Shown: positions 27,000-35,856 of the stretch, one piece after another
Position numbering within the stretch: the stretch's first letter is position 1
Layout of the letters: every line of letters begins with the position of its first letter
Source: Arcicella rigui
GTDB lineage: Bacteria > Bacteroidota > Bacteroidia > Cytophagales > Spirosomataceae
Direction: 5' to 3'
Assembly: GCF_034929435.1 (NCBI RefSeq)
Contig: NZ_JAYFUM010000009.1
Span: 62,001 to 126,000, forward strand
Length of the DNA stretch: 64,000 nt
Program-made: the position numbers and the translations under genes
Notes under the pieces: model-generated
The model's input: only the letters and a program-made list of their open reading frames with translations
What the model was told of the DNA's origin: nothing
Databases searched by the model: none

Positions 27000-27320
27000 A
27001 TGAAAAATGCTTTTGAAGATATTTACGAGGTAGTTCGTTTGATTCCTTATGGAAAAGTGAGTACTTATGGTGAAATTGCCGCTTACTTGGGTAATAAACG
27101 AGCCGCAAGAATGGTGGGCTGGGCAATGTGTGCTTCACACGGAGATTCGTCGATTCCTGCACATCGGGTTGTAAATAGAAATGGTTTGCTTTCTGGTAAA
27201 GCTTTTTTTGGAGGAAACCTAATGCAAGAACTCCTTGAACAAGAAGGAATTGTAGTAGAAAACAACAAAATACAAAATTTCAAAGCACATCTTTGGATAC
27301 CAAGTAAGGAACTTTTATAA
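27000..27320 (+). CDS. Alkyltransferase-like (ATL) DNA-binding protein
   Basis: 106 residues, matching the C-terminal DNA-binding domain of O6-alkylguanine-DNA alkyltransferase. The helix-turn-helix region is VRLIPYGKVSTYGEIAAYLG and the active-site motif, normally PCHR, reads PAHR at 53-56, so the methyl-accepting Cys is replaced by Ala54. Proteins with this change (ATL family) bind alkylated guanine and flag it for nucleotide excision repair instead of repairing it directly. It follows DUF3109 by 6 bp and is followed by a strong hairpin terminator. Confidence 0.93.
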   Translation: MKNAFEDIYEVVRLIPYGKVSTYGEIAAYLGNKRAARMVGWAMCASHGDSSIPAHRVVNRNGLLSGKAFFGGNLMQELLEQEGIVVENNKIQNFKAHLWIPSKELL

Positions 27321-27322
27321 AC

Positions 27323-27364
27323 AAAAACTCTGCTTTTCTTGATTGAAGAGCAGAGTTTTTTTTG
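27323..27364. terminator. Terminator after the ATL gene
   Basis: A 12-bp stem AAAAACTCTGCT (27323-27334) pairs with 27349-27360, followed by a run of T on the plus strand. It lies between convergent genes and could also serve the response regulator on the minus strand. Confidence 0.9.
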
Positions 27365-27388
27365 TGAATAAAATTCGGAATACTTATG

Positions 27389-27787
27389 CTAAAAAAAATA
27401 CGTCCTGAGTTTATCGTGATTTCTGAGTCCATCAAGAATATCTTTCGTCATGGGTTTTGAAACATAAGAAATTACTTTTGAATAAGTACTGGCTTTGTCG
27501 AGGTCGTGCTGGTCGATTGATGAGCTAACCATTACGACAAAAATTTCATTTTCAACCCCAAATTCTGAAAAAGCATCCAGTAATTCCCAACCATTCATTA
27601 CTGGCATATTAATATCTAATAATATTAAATACTTTTCTTCTTTTCCATTGCTGACGATAAAATCCAAGGCTTCTTTCCCATTAACAAAATTGAAAGGCTT
27701 TTCAGAAAACCCACTTCTTTTAACAATAATCGTGTGCATTGTTTGCACCATTTTATCGTCATCAACAATTAATAAATTAAGTTTCAT
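27389..27787 (-). CDS. Single-domain (CheY-like) response regulator
   Basis: 132 residues forming one receiver domain with no output domain. The acidic pocket is Asp9-Asp11, the phosphorylation site Asp58 in LLDINMP, and the conserved Lys is Lys111 in SKPM. Its ATG overlaps the stop of the PAS sensor gene (ATGA), implying coupled translation and a shared pathway. Such receivers signal through protein contacts or pass phosphate on. Since the neighbouring sensor lacks an ATPase domain, the phosphate donor is unclear. Confidence 0.95.
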   Translation of the reverse strand: MKLNLLIVDDDKMVQTMHTIIVKRSGFSEKPFNFVNGKEALDFIVSNGKEEKYLILLDINMPVMNGWELLDAFSEFGVENEIFVVMVSSSIDQHDLDKASTYSKVISYVSKPMTKDILDGLRNHDKLRTYFF

Positions 27788-29982
27788 TGTACAACTTGCT
27801 TGTGATTAGTTTGAATAGTATTATTGATTTTCCTGATGATGTCATCTATTTCATAGGCAGAGTCGGAAATATTGTTAAAAAGTTCGTTTGTAGAAATCTC
27901 TAAATCGTCAAAATCCTGAAATAGACTTACAATTCCCATAATCCTTGCTACTGGAGCTCTCACTACGTGCGACTGCATCCAAGCGATTTCTCTTAGCTGT
28001 TTGTTTTGCATTTCTATTTCTTCGAGGTGCTTCTTTTGGTCGTTGATGTCTTGAACCATTCCAAACATTCTGACGGCTTTGCCTTCTATTGTTTTTACTC
28101 CTCCCTTCACTCTCACCCAGCGTTCTTTGCCTTTTGCGGTTAAAATTTGAGTTTCAAAATCAAAATCTCGTGCAGTAGCTACTACTTCTCTAAAAATTCT
28201 TTTGATTCGTTCTTGATTATGCCCAAGCCTATGAAAATTAATCAAATCCTCGAAATTTGGCTCAAAATCAAGTGCTGTTTCATGGATTTCTTTGGTGATT
28301 TTAGACCAAGAAATCTTTTGATTAACCAAATCTATTTCCCAACCTCCCACACGAGCTACTTCGCTGGTTTCTAACAAAATTCTTTGGTTAGTCTCAAGTG
28401 CTAATTCAATTTCTTTACGGGAAGTGATGTTTCGGGCAAACATCGCCGCACCACGTACTTTATCGCCTTCCTTGATTGGGTTAAATCTTGTTTCACTCCA
28501 AGTTCCCCAATGTTTACCCACTTCAGGAAAGTGAATTTCAATCGCAAAGGTTTCGCCAGCCAAAGCTCTATCATTCAGTTTTTTCCGATTTGCATTTAAT
28601 TCGGCAGGGAAACTCTCTACATAATCAGAATCTCCCGGCTTGATGCTGTAACCCGTAACCGTTTTTACATAATTGAAGTAGGCTTCGTTGGCAATTACCA
28701 ATCTGGCATCTTGGTCGATACTCCAAACTAAATCGTCAGTACTATTGATTAAGGCAATCGTATTGGCTCTTTCTTCTTCCAGCAAAGTCAAATGTCGTTT
28801 TTGCTCTGTAATATCATTAATCAGTACGTGACTTGCTTTTTTATTTTGATACTCTATTTCATGCGAAGCGAGCTGAACCCAAATAATTTCACCATTTTTT
28901 TTATAATGTCGCCATTCAAGGTCGTTGGTTTGTAAAAGGTCGTTTACTTCACTTTGCTCAACCATTTGAGCCACATCTTCGGCATGAATAATATCGTACA
29001 AAGATAATTTCAAAAACTCTTCTTTAGAATAACCATAATGCTGAATAGCCGCTTGATTTACTTCAAGAAACTTAAAAGTTGCTTTCTCATAAACCCACAT
29101 GGGTTGCGGATTTGAAAGAAACAACAATTCGTACTGCTCTTTACTTTTCTTACGTTTAGTAATATTTCTGGCATTAATTAACACATTTATTACTTCACCA
29201 GCTTGAAAAATTGGATAAAAAGAAACTTCAAACCATTGCTTTTTAAACCATTGTGTTGCAGGAACGACAGCATCTTCCGTAAAACTTTCACCTAAAAAAG
29301 CTCTTTCACATTGTTCTTCAAAAAAAGTCACTAAATCAGGGGAGAAAAAAATCTCCTCAAAAAAAGCATCTCCTATTTTTACCGTTTTTCCAGTATATTT
29401 CTGAATCGTATTGATATAATTTTTATTAGCCGAAATCAGCTTTAAGTCTCTGTCGATACCCCAAATAAAACTACTTGTAGAGTCCAACAGCACTTGTATT
29501 TGCTTTTTGCCAAATTTTAATTCACTCCGATTTTGTTTTTTTTGTTCAACCAAATGAATTGTCTTTTCAGCAAGTACGCCAAGCATTTTACTTTCTTTGG
29601 CACTTAGTTCGTAAGATTCCTTGAACCATAAAGATAAAAAACCTACTTTCTTACCTGAATGTAAATAAAGTGGAATAGCCGTTACAGAACGAATTGCTAA
29701 ATCAGTAAAAAATGGGTGATTGGTGGTATTAAAAGTAAAAATCTGATGATCAGTTGAAGAAATTGTATCAGTAGGAAAGTTCAGAGAAGGAGTATGTGTT
29801 TGAGCTAAATGGATTTCCTGAGATTTATACCAAAAACGCTTGTAATCGAAAAAAGAAATACAAACGACTGAGGCTTCATAAAGATTATCTGCAAAATCAA
29901 GAATAAAGTCAAAATCGTTCTCTTGAATGGTATCAAGAGAATAATAGTTAATAAATTCATCTGGCGGAGTGAAATTATTCAT
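27784..29982 (-). CDS. GAF/multi-PAS sensor with DHp-like C-terminus but no HATPase domain
   Basis: 732 residues without a signal peptide or membrane helix. A GAF-like domain (about 10-150) is followed by about four PAS domains (about 165-285, 285-400, 405-530, 540-660), with PAC-type segments such as LINDITEQKRH and MVQDINDQKKH. The last 70 residues form a helix-rich segment with WMQSHVVRAPVARIMG, an H-box-like motif with His672. No N, G1 or G2 box follows: the protein stops 60 residues after this His. The stop overlaps the response regulator start, so the short C-terminus is not due to a local frameshift with lost coding sequence. It resembles Bacteroidota sensors that end at this motif. 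Confidence 0.9.
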   Translation of the reverse strand: MNNFTPPDEFINYYSLDTIQENDFDFILDFADNLYEASVVCISFFDYKRFWYKSQEIHLAQTHTPSLNFPTDTISSTDHQIFTFNTTNHPFFTDLAIRSVTAIPLYLHSGKKVGFLSLWFKESYELSAKESKMLGVLAEKTIHLVEQKKQNRSELKFGKKQIQVLLDSTSSFIWGIDRDLKLISANKNYINTIQKYTGKTVKIGDAFFEEIFFSPDLVTFFEEQCERAFLGESFTEDAVVPATQWFKKQWFEVSFYPIFQAGEVINVLINARNITKRKKSKEQYELLFLSNPQPMWVYEKATFKFLEVNQAAIQHYGYSKEEFLKLSLYDIIHAEDVAQMVEQSEVNDLLQTNDLEWRHYKKNGEIIWVQLASHEIEYQNKKASHVLINDITEQKRHLTLLEEERANTIALINSTDDLVWSIDQDARLVIANEAYFNYVKTVTGYSIKPGDSDYVESFPAELNANRKKLNDRALAGETFAIEIHFPEVGKHWGTWSETRFNPIKEGDKVRGAAMFARNITSRKEIELALETNQRILLETSEVARVGGWEIDLVNQKISWSKITKEIHETALDFEPNFEDLINFHRLGHNQERIKRIFREVVATARDFDFETQILTAKGKERWVRVKGGVKTIEGKAVRMFGMVQDINDQKKHLEEIEMQNKQLREIAWMQSHVVRAPVARIMGIVSLFQDFDDLEISTNELFNNISDSAYEIDDIIRKINNTIQTNHKQVVQ

Positions 29983-30400
29983 ATCTGATTGACTATATTA
30001 TTAAATATGCTGACTTTTTATGAAGGCGTGAACAATTGGCATTTTGAGTAAAATTTTACCAATTAATTGATAAAACCTACGATTATTCAGCTTATTTCGG
30101 CGGAATCAAACTGGATTTACTTCAAAATACACAATATTAATTTAATTTTCAAAGTAATTAATTACTAAATATTATCCGTTCTGATTTAGTACATAGACAT
30201 TGTAGGATTACTCCAATTCTTTCGGTTGATAACCTCATGTCAAAAAAATCAAACAGGCTTTAGTACTTTAACGTATTTTTGTATATTGTGTTAGAACTAT
30301 TTTTAATCATACAAAAAGTGTACGACAAAGATATTACTATCAAACAACATTATTCTCATTTCTGAACTTCTATCGAAGTAAATCTGTAAAAAATACAAAA
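29983..30400. other. Intergenic spacer upstream of divergent genes
   Basis: Spacer between the PAS sensor and the DUF4202 gene. A TATTTTTG word at 30274-30281 matches the -7 consensus on the plus strand, but no TTG box lies at the right distance and it is 120 bp from the start. Nothing else is seen. Confidence 0.4.
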
Positions 30401-30988
30401 ATGACCCCATTAGATTTAGCTTTTCAACGATTTGATACTTATAACCAAAACGACCCGAATGTTTTTCACTGGGCAGGAAAAGATTACCCACAGGAATACT
30501 TCTTTGCTATTCAGTTGTATGAATGGGTTTTAAAACTCGAACCCTCAGCAAGCGAAGCTTTATTGCTCGCTTCCAGAAGTCAACACATTGGTCGTTGGGA
30601 AATTGCCAGAGAAACCTATCCAGAAGGCAGAGTTGGCTACTTGACTTGGAGAAAAGATTTATCACTTTTTCATGCTAAAAAAGCCAATGAAATACTTAGC
30701 GAAATTGGCTATGAAAAAGAAGCTATTGCCGATGTTGAACGTATTATTTTGAAACAGAAAATCAAAGCCGACCACGAAGTACAAACAATGGAAAACGCTT
30801 TGTGTTTAGTTTTTTTACAATTCCAATACGAAGCTTTTCATCCAAAGCATTCAGCCGAAAAAGTAATCAATATCCTAAAAAAATCTTTATTGAAAATGGA
30901 TGCTCACGGACATCAGTTTGCTTTGCAACTCAGTTACTCACCAGAAGGTTTAGCTTATATTCAAGAAGCTTTAAAATTATTGGCTTAA
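30401..30988 (+). CDS. DUF4202 family protein
   Basis: 195 residues, largely helical. The segment SRSQHIGRWEIARETYPEGRVGYLTWRKDL (about 58-87) is the hallmark of DUF4202, whose His and acidic residues suggest a metal-dependent, HD-like fold; this functional reading is inference. A second conserved block, ENALCLVFLQFQYEAF, lies near 128-143. There is no signal peptide, so it is cytoplasmic. It stands alone between the divergent PAS sensor gene and a convergent small outer-membrane-like gene. No function is established. Confidence 0.88.
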   Translation: MTPLDLAFQRFDTYNQNDPNVFHWAGKDYPQEYFFAIQLYEWVLKLEPSASEALLLASRSQHIGRWEIARETYPEGRVGYLTWRKDLSLFHAKKANEILSEIGYEKEAIADVERIILKQKIKADHEVQTMENALCLVFLQFQYEAFHPKHSAEKVINILKKSLLKMDAHGHQFALQLSYSPEGLAYIQEALKLLA

Positions 30989-31087
30989 AGATTTGTGAGC
31001 GAAAAGGAATTCTTTTTGCTCACAAATATCTACGAGAAGCTTCTATAAAATAATGTCATCCACCACTCAAAACTCATCATTCATAAC

Positions 31088-31600
31088 TTAAAAACCTACT
31101 CCAAATTGAAACCCAAGTGTGTAAGAAGTAGGTCTATCATTTCCAAAACGAACAGGTAAAGGAACGGCAATAAAATAGTTAGAATGCTTATTTTTCTTTA
31201 CTACTTTGTTCAGTACTGGCGTAAAGCCATATCTTCCGCTTGTCTCAAAAGCCGCTCGTGTCACCAAAGTAAGTCCATGTTTGAAACGAAACATTACCCC
31301 CGGATGAAATAGGAAATTGTTCATTTTACTTACGCCATTTTCAGAGCGAATGGTCGGCACAAATTCAAAGCTAAAGCCAATTTTATCACTTTTCAGAATA
31401 TTTATTCCAGTCGGAAAACCAATAGTGTAAACTGAGCCAAAATTCCCTGTACTTGTACCATCCGACCAAGTATTAATCGGATGTAAAATCCCCATATAAC
31501 CTGCTACTTTGGGATAGGAGTTTTCGGGTGAAGTTTGTTGAGAAAAAGCATTAAAAGAAGTAAGTACTAAAAAACTAAGTATTGTAATGTGTTTTTTCAT
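31088..31600 (-). CDS. Small exported beta-rich protein, possible outer-membrane barrel
   Basis: 170 residues. A signal peptide (MKKHITILSFLVLTSFNAFSQ) is followed by alternating beta strands, with GFSFEFVPTIRS and LTVVTRAAFET-like amphipathic stretches, and the last residues are TLGFQFGVGF, a typical C-terminal aromatic strand of outer-membrane barrels. I do not recognise a named family. With about 150 mature residues it could form an eight-strand barrel. It lies 61 bp downstream of the ChrB-AraC gene on the same strand and could be co-transcribed. Confidence 0.7.
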   Translation of the reverse strand: MKKHITILSFLVLTSFNAFSQQTSPENSYPKVAGYMGILHPINTWSDGTSTGNFGSVYTIGFPTGINILKSDKIGFSFEFVPTIRSENGVSKMNNFLFHPGVMFRFKHGLTLVTRAAFETSGRYGFTPVLNKVVKKNKHSNYFIAVPLPVRFGNDRPTSYTLGFQFGVGF

Positions 31601-31661
31601 TTTTGTTAAGAATTGTTCTCAACAAAAATTCAAGATTAATCTTCCGCAAAATAGAATAGAA

Positions 31662-32525
31662 TTAACTTTTTGTATCAGATTTACTTTTGATGATATTTTT
31701 TTTGAATACTGATGGATTTTGTCCAGTATGTTGTTTGAAAATTCTTGTAAAATGGCTTTGGTCTGAAAAGCCTGTGAGATATGCAATTTCGGTAAGCGAG
31801 TGATTACTGTTACTCAATAAATCAATGGCTTTTTCAATACGCAGTTTTCGGATATATTCGCCAAAAGATAGATTTTCAAAGTATTTTGAAAACTCTCTGG
31901 ACAGATAAGCTGGATTTACGTCTAATTCTTTCGAGATTTCCTTTAAACTCAAAGTAAGGTTTGTATCAATTTGGTCTTGAATAATGTCTTTTAATTCTTT
32001 TGCCCAAGAAGGTATTTTACGATTATTTTTGGTAGAGGGCTGAAAAACTTTCTGAAAAACATCTACCAGTAAGTTTTCAAATGGATTCTGAAAATGCTTT
32101 ACCTCTTGTAAGTACTTTGCCCAACTGTACAAACCATCGTAAATAATCATTCCTTGTTTCAATAATTCATAATCATCCGTGATATTGTAAGCCATTCCAG
32201 AAGCAATTGCCCACAAACCAGCCGACTGTGGAGCAATATCATGTCTGTCAGTATCTGCACCACGAACAATTTCCGCCATTTTATGAATAGCCTCATCTTC
32301 AATTTTGTACTTTTCAATCAAACAATCAAAAGTACATAAACCCAACCTATGTGATAATTCAACATTGGGAACATCAAAAGGGATGGCATTTTGTAGTTCA
32401 GCTTGCGAGATTACTTCATCAAAAGGCACAAAAATAAACTCAGCATCTTTATCTATAAAATGCTTAATCAGCCAAGGGCAAGCTATTCTATCAATCTTAG
32501 GTTTTTCACGAGTAATCCACTTCAT
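31662..32525 (-). CDS. ChrB-domain/AraC-type HTH fusion regulator
   Basis: 287 residues. Residues about 1-140 match the C-terminal domain of ChrB (chromate-resistance regulator): RIACPWLIKHFIDKDAEF near 12-29, then IPFDVPNVELSHRLGLCTFD and EIVRGADTDRHD, with Cys and His residues well placed for metal binding. Residues about 185-280 form an AraC-type DNA-binding domain with two helix-turn-helix units, LSLKEISKELDVNPAYLSREF and HSLTEIAYLTGFSDQSHFTRIF. The first part probably senses an oxyanion or metal, the second binds DNA. It is divergent from a TauE/SafE transporter gene across 120 bp, its likely target. No ChrA gene is nearby. Confidence 0.9.
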   Translation of the reverse strand: MKWITREKPKIDRIACPWLIKHFIDKDAEFIFVPFDEVISQAELQNAIPFDVPNVELSHRLGLCTFDCLIEKYKIEDEAIHKMAEIVRGADTDRHDIAPQSAGLWAIASGMAYNITDDYELLKQGMIIYDGLYSWAKYLQEVKHFQNPFENLLVDVFQKVFQPSTKNNRKIPSWAKELKDIIQDQIDTNLTLSLKEISKELDVNPAYLSREFSKYFENLSFGEYIRKLRIEKAIDLLSNSNHSLTEIAYLTGFSDQSHFTRIFKQHTGQNPSVFKKNIIKSKSDTKS

Positions 32526-32560
32526 ATTTAATTTTTTGTATTGAAGATTTCTAATTACGT

Positions 32561-32568
32561 CAAATTTA
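32561..32568 (-). promoter_or_regulatory. -7-like element of the ChrB-AraC gene
   Basis: TAAATTTG on the minus strand, 35 bp before the start codon. It fits TAnnTTTG; no clear TTG box at the usual spacing. Confidence 0.45.
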
Positions 32569-32590
32569 CAAAATAATAACTCTACTTGTA

Positions 32591-32620
32591 TTGTAGATTA
32601 ATTAAAGCCTATTAACTTTG
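32591..32620 (+). promoter_or_regulatory. Promoter of the TauE/SafE gene
   Basis: TTG at 32591-32593 and TAACTTTG at 32613-32620 with a 19-nt spacer, a good match to the Bacteroidota housekeeping promoter, 25 bp before the start. A small inverted repeat TCTAC-N7-GTAGA (32581-32597) overlaps the TTG box and could be an operator. Confidence 0.75.
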
Positions 32621-32645
32621 TAGGAAAACAATGAATTAAAAATTT

Positions 32646-33602
32646 ATGGAAATCGAATCACCGACTAATCTTAAACCAGTTGTTGAGAAAAAAAAGTCTT
32701 CTAAAAATCCATTCGAAGAAGCAATTATTAAAATTTGGAAACGAGAACGCAATGCTTATGAAGTAGCCATCCATTTCTTTAATGCTTTGGCTTTGATGAT
32801 TGTTGGATATTTTGTTTTTACGTATCTCACTATCCAAAACATTACAACAGGTTTACAAGAAATCAATTCTGATATTCTATACTATATTTTGGGTGGATTT
32901 ATCGCTCAAATGATTGATGGAGCATTAGGTATGGCTTACGGAGTAACGGCTTCAACTTTCCTTGCCAATGTTGGAGTTTCGCCAGCGGTTATTTCCATGA
33001 GTGTTCACGCTTCAGAGATTTTTACCAGCGGCGTATCAGGTTATATGCACTTGAAATTTGGCAACGTAAACTCTAAATTATTCAAAGCAGTACTTATTCC
33101 GGGTGTAATCGGAGCAGTTTTAGGAGCTTATGCTCTTTCTACATTAGCCGAAAGCTATATGCACTACGTAAAACCAGCGGTTTCAGTTTATACTTTAATT
33201 CTTGGTGTTGTAATTATTCAGAAAGCTTTGGTAAAGCGTCAACAAAAGAAAAATGTTAAAATGATTGGGCCATTAGCTTGGTTTGGCGGAATGATGGATT
33301 CAATCGGCGGTGGCGGTTGGGGACCAATCGTTTCTTCTACTTTGATAGCTTCGGGTCGTCATCCAAAATACACGATTGGTTCAGTAAACTTGGCTGAATT
33401 CTTTATCTCACTTTCTTCATCTTTAACTTTCATTTTTGTCATCGGCTTCTCACAGTGGCAAGTAATTTTGGGCTTAATTCTTGGTGGAATTGTGGCTGCA
33501 CCCATCGCCGCACGTTTGTCAAGTAAATTGCCAGTAAAAGCTTTGATGATTATGGTTGGTATTGTAGTAATCTTGGCAAGTTTGAAGAAGATTTTAGGAT
33601 AA
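32646..33602 (+). CDS. TauE/SafE family sulfite/sulfonate-type exporter
   Basis: 318 residues with an N-terminal cytoplasmic extension of about 40 residues and then seven to eight predicted membrane helices. Typical segments are GGFIAQMIDGALGMAYGVTAS (first half) and GGMMDSIGGGGWGPIVSSTLI (second half), the repeated glycine-rich motifs of TauE/SafE permeases. Members move sulfite, sulfoacetate or other sulfur-containing anions, and the direction is often unproven. It has its own promoter and is divergent from the ChrB-AraC regulator, which suggests induction by an oxyanion, possibly sulfur-related or chromate. Confidence 0.92.
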   Translation: MEIESPTNLKPVVEKKKSSKNPFEEAIIKIWKRERNAYEVAIHFFNALALMIVGYFVFTYLTIQNITTGLQEINSDILYYILGGFIAQMIDGALGMAYGVTASTFLANVGVSPAVISMSVHASEIFTSGVSGYMHLKFGNVNSKLFKAVLIPGVIGAVLGAYALSTLAESYMHYVKPAVSVYTLILGVVIIQKALVKRQQKKNVKMIGPLAWFGGMMDSIGGGGWGPIVSSTLIASGRHPKYTIGSVNLAEFFISLSSSLTFIFVIGFSQWQVILGLILGGIVAAPIAARLSSKLPVKALMIMVGIVVILASLKKILG

Positions 33603-33669
33603 TTTTATTAAAGATTTTGGAATGAGGTTTTCAGATTTTTGCATAATAAATCTTTAGATATCAATATTA

Positions 33670-33709
33670 AAAACAATAGGGCTGGAATTATTTCCAGCCC
33701 TATTGTTTT
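33670..33709. terminator. Bidirectional terminator
   Basis: A perfect 18-bp stem (33670-33687 with 33692-33709) with a TTAT loop and A/T-rich flanks, containing GGGCTGGA and its complement. It lies between the convergent TauE/SafE and ABC genes. Confidence 0.92.
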
Positions 33710-33776
33710 ACCAAGATAATTTTATATCAATTCAATTTAAAAACTCACTGCTCATAGCTGAAAGCTTAAAGCTAAT

Positions 33777-35534
33777 CTACGCCGTTACAAATTGCATTTT
33801 ATGCAAACTTGCATACCAACCGTCTTTTTCCAAAAGCTCATCGTGTGTGCCTACTTCTTTGATTTCGCCTTTGTCTAATACCAAAATTTTGTGTGCATTC
33901 TGGATAGTAGAAAGTCTGTGAGCAATTACGATAGCTGTTCTTCCTTTCATCAATTTAGCAATCGCATTCTGAATCATCTCTTCTGTTTCTGTATCGACAG
34001 ACGAAGTAGCTTCATCCAACACAATTACTTTCGGGTCGTGAACCAAGGCTCTGACAAACGAAATTAATTGTCGTTGCCCAACTGAAAGTGTCGCTCCTCT
34101 TTCCATTACGTTGTAATCGTAGCCATCTGGCAAACGTTCGATAAAATCATTTGCTCCTACCAATTTGGCGGCTTCAATAATTTTTTCTCGGCTAATACTT
34201 TTATCCCCCAAAGTAATATTGTTCTCAATGGTATCAGAAAACAAAAACACATCTTGCAAAACCACACCAATTTTACTTCTCAGACTGTTCAATTCATAAT
34301 CTTGTAAATCAACTCCATCAATAAAAATTTTTCCTTTATTGATTTCATAAAAACGACTGAGCAAATTAATCGTCGAAGATTTTCCTGCACCTGTTGCTCC
34401 TACTAAAGCAATGGTTTCGCCTTGTTTTACATCAAAAGAAATATTTTTTAATACATATTCTTCGTCATTATAAGCAAACCAAACATTTTCAAAGCTTACA
34501 TTTCCCTTCAATTTATCAGCTTTATAAGTACCATTGTTTACGGCATATTCGTCTGAATCCAATAATTTGATAATTCTTTCGGTAGAAACAATTCCCATTT
34601 GAAGCGTATTGAAACGGTCTGCTAAAAAGCGAATTGGACGAAAAAACAAGTTCATAAACATGATAAATGCTGTGAGTGTCCCCAGAGTCATGTCATGTGT
34701 AAGAATTTGTTTTGAACCAAACCAAACAATTAAACCTGTTCCAGCTGCCAAAATTACATCTGCCACTGGAAAATACACAGAATAAGCCCAAATAGAACGA
34801 ATATGTGCATCACGGTGTACTTCGTTGATTTTCAAAAACTTATCGTATTCTAATTTTTCTGCATTAAAAATCTGAACAATATTCATTCCTGTGATATGTT
34901 CCTGTACAAATGAATTGAGATTGGCTACTGCCAAACGTACTTCATTAAAGCTTTTCTTGATGTATTCTTTGAAAACATAAGTTGAAACGACCATAAAAGG
35001 AACAGTACAAAGACAAATCAAGGTCAATCGCCAGTCTGTCCAAAACATAACAGCGGTAATCAATACAAGCTGTAAAATATCACCAGCAATGGCTGCCAAA
35101 CCTTCGGAAAAAACATCATTTAAGGTTTCAATATCTGAAACAGTACGAGTAACCAAACGACCAATTGGCGTATCATCAAAGAATTTCAAGCGAAGTGATA
35201 AGATTTTTTGATAAAGACTTACCCGAATATCACGGATAACGGTTTGTCCGAGCCAGCCTGCCATATAGGCACTGATAAATTGTAAAAATCCTTGTAATAA
35301 CAAAATCCCAATCATCAACAAAAGCATTTTGGCAAGCATTGGATAGTTACCAACTGCAATATAATTATCAATGGTATGACGAATAAGTAAGGGATTGAGT
35401 GGCACAACACAAGCCGAAACCATGATGATAAGTACTAAAGACCAAAACCGTAGGCGATATGGGGAAAGGAAATTATATATTCTTTTTAGGATTTGAATAT
35501 CAAATATTTGTCCGCTTTTTTCTTCTTTTCTCAT
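33777..35534 (-). CDS. ABC transporter, fused permease and ATPase (MsbA/LmrA-type exporter)
   Basis: 585 residues, one half-transporter that works as a dimer. Six membrane helices span about 15-315, then the nucleotide-binding domain has Walker A GATGAGKSS, the Q-loop region VLQDVFLF, signature LSVGQRQ, Walker B VIVLDEATSS and the switch His in AHRLST. Members export lipids, peptides or drugs, and the substrate here is unknown. It is a single-gene unit with a -7-like TAATTTTG 41 bp upstream and a shared terminator downstream. Confidence 0.93.
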   Translation of the reverse strand: MRKEEKSGQIFDIQILKRIYNFLSPYRLRFWSLVLIIMVSACVVPLNPLLIRHTIDNYIAVGNYPMLAKMLLLMIGILLLQGFLQFISAYMAGWLGQTVIRDIRVSLYQKILSLRLKFFDDTPIGRLVTRTVSDIETLNDVFSEGLAAIAGDILQLVLITAVMFWTDWRLTLICLCTVPFMVVSTYVFKEYIKKSFNEVRLAVANLNSFVQEHITGMNIVQIFNAEKLEYDKFLKINEVHRDAHIRSIWAYSVYFPVADVILAAGTGLIVWFGSKQILTHDMTLGTLTAFIMFMNLFFRPIRFLADRFNTLQMGIVSTERIIKLLDSDEYAVNNGTYKADKLKGNVSFENVWFAYNDEEYVLKNISFDVKQGETIALVGATGAGKSSTINLLSRFYEINKGKIFIDGVDLQDYELNSLRSKIGVVLQDVFLFSDTIENNITLGDKSISREKIIEAAKLVGANDFIERLPDGYDYNVMERGATLSVGQRQLISFVRALVHDPKVIVLDEATSSVDTETEEMIQNAIAKLMKGRTAIVIAHRLSTIQNAHKILVLDKGEIKEVGTHDELLEKDGWYASLHKMQFVTA

Positions 35535-35574
35535 TAATTGTTTGAAAGATTGAGGTGGTTTTCAATACTAACTT

Positions 35575-35582
35575 CAAAATTA
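35575..35582 (-). promoter_or_regulatory. -7-like element of the ABC exporter gene
   Basis: TAATTTTG on the minus strand, 41 bp before the start. The same octamer precedes several other genes in the window. No obvious TTG box is seen. Confidence 0.45.
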
Positions 35583-35856
35583 ACATAAGAATTCGGTGAA
35601 TGGTTTATGTTGACTGAAATAAGTAACAATACAAATGTGTATTTAAACTTTGCTCATAGCGGAAAAACCACTAAAAATGCCATTACGTATTTTCCACATT
35701 TTTATAGGGTATTTATACGGTTTTTTCATCAAAATTGCATACAAAACGCTGATTTTATGATATTTACGAGATTTCCAATTTGTAAAAATCAATAGAAAAT
35801 TGTAGATTCAAACATTCAATTCAACTTATCTGTTTAACTCAAATTCATTGTTTAAC
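35583..35856. other. Spacer upstream of the two-component operon
   Basis: No gene seen; an open plus-strand frame at 35607-35795 has no recognisable features. It should hold the promoter of the 35857-38368 operon, but no clear TTG...TAnnTTTG pair was found. Words TACGTATTTT and TATTTATACGG at about 35685-35721 could be regulator sites; this is speculative. Confidence 0.4.

Noticed and set aside
27784..29982. A frameshift or truncation that removed the ATPase domain of the PAS sensor.
   Set aside because: The stop overlaps the start of an intact receiver gene in an ATGA junction, and no kinase-like coding sequence follows in any frame before it.
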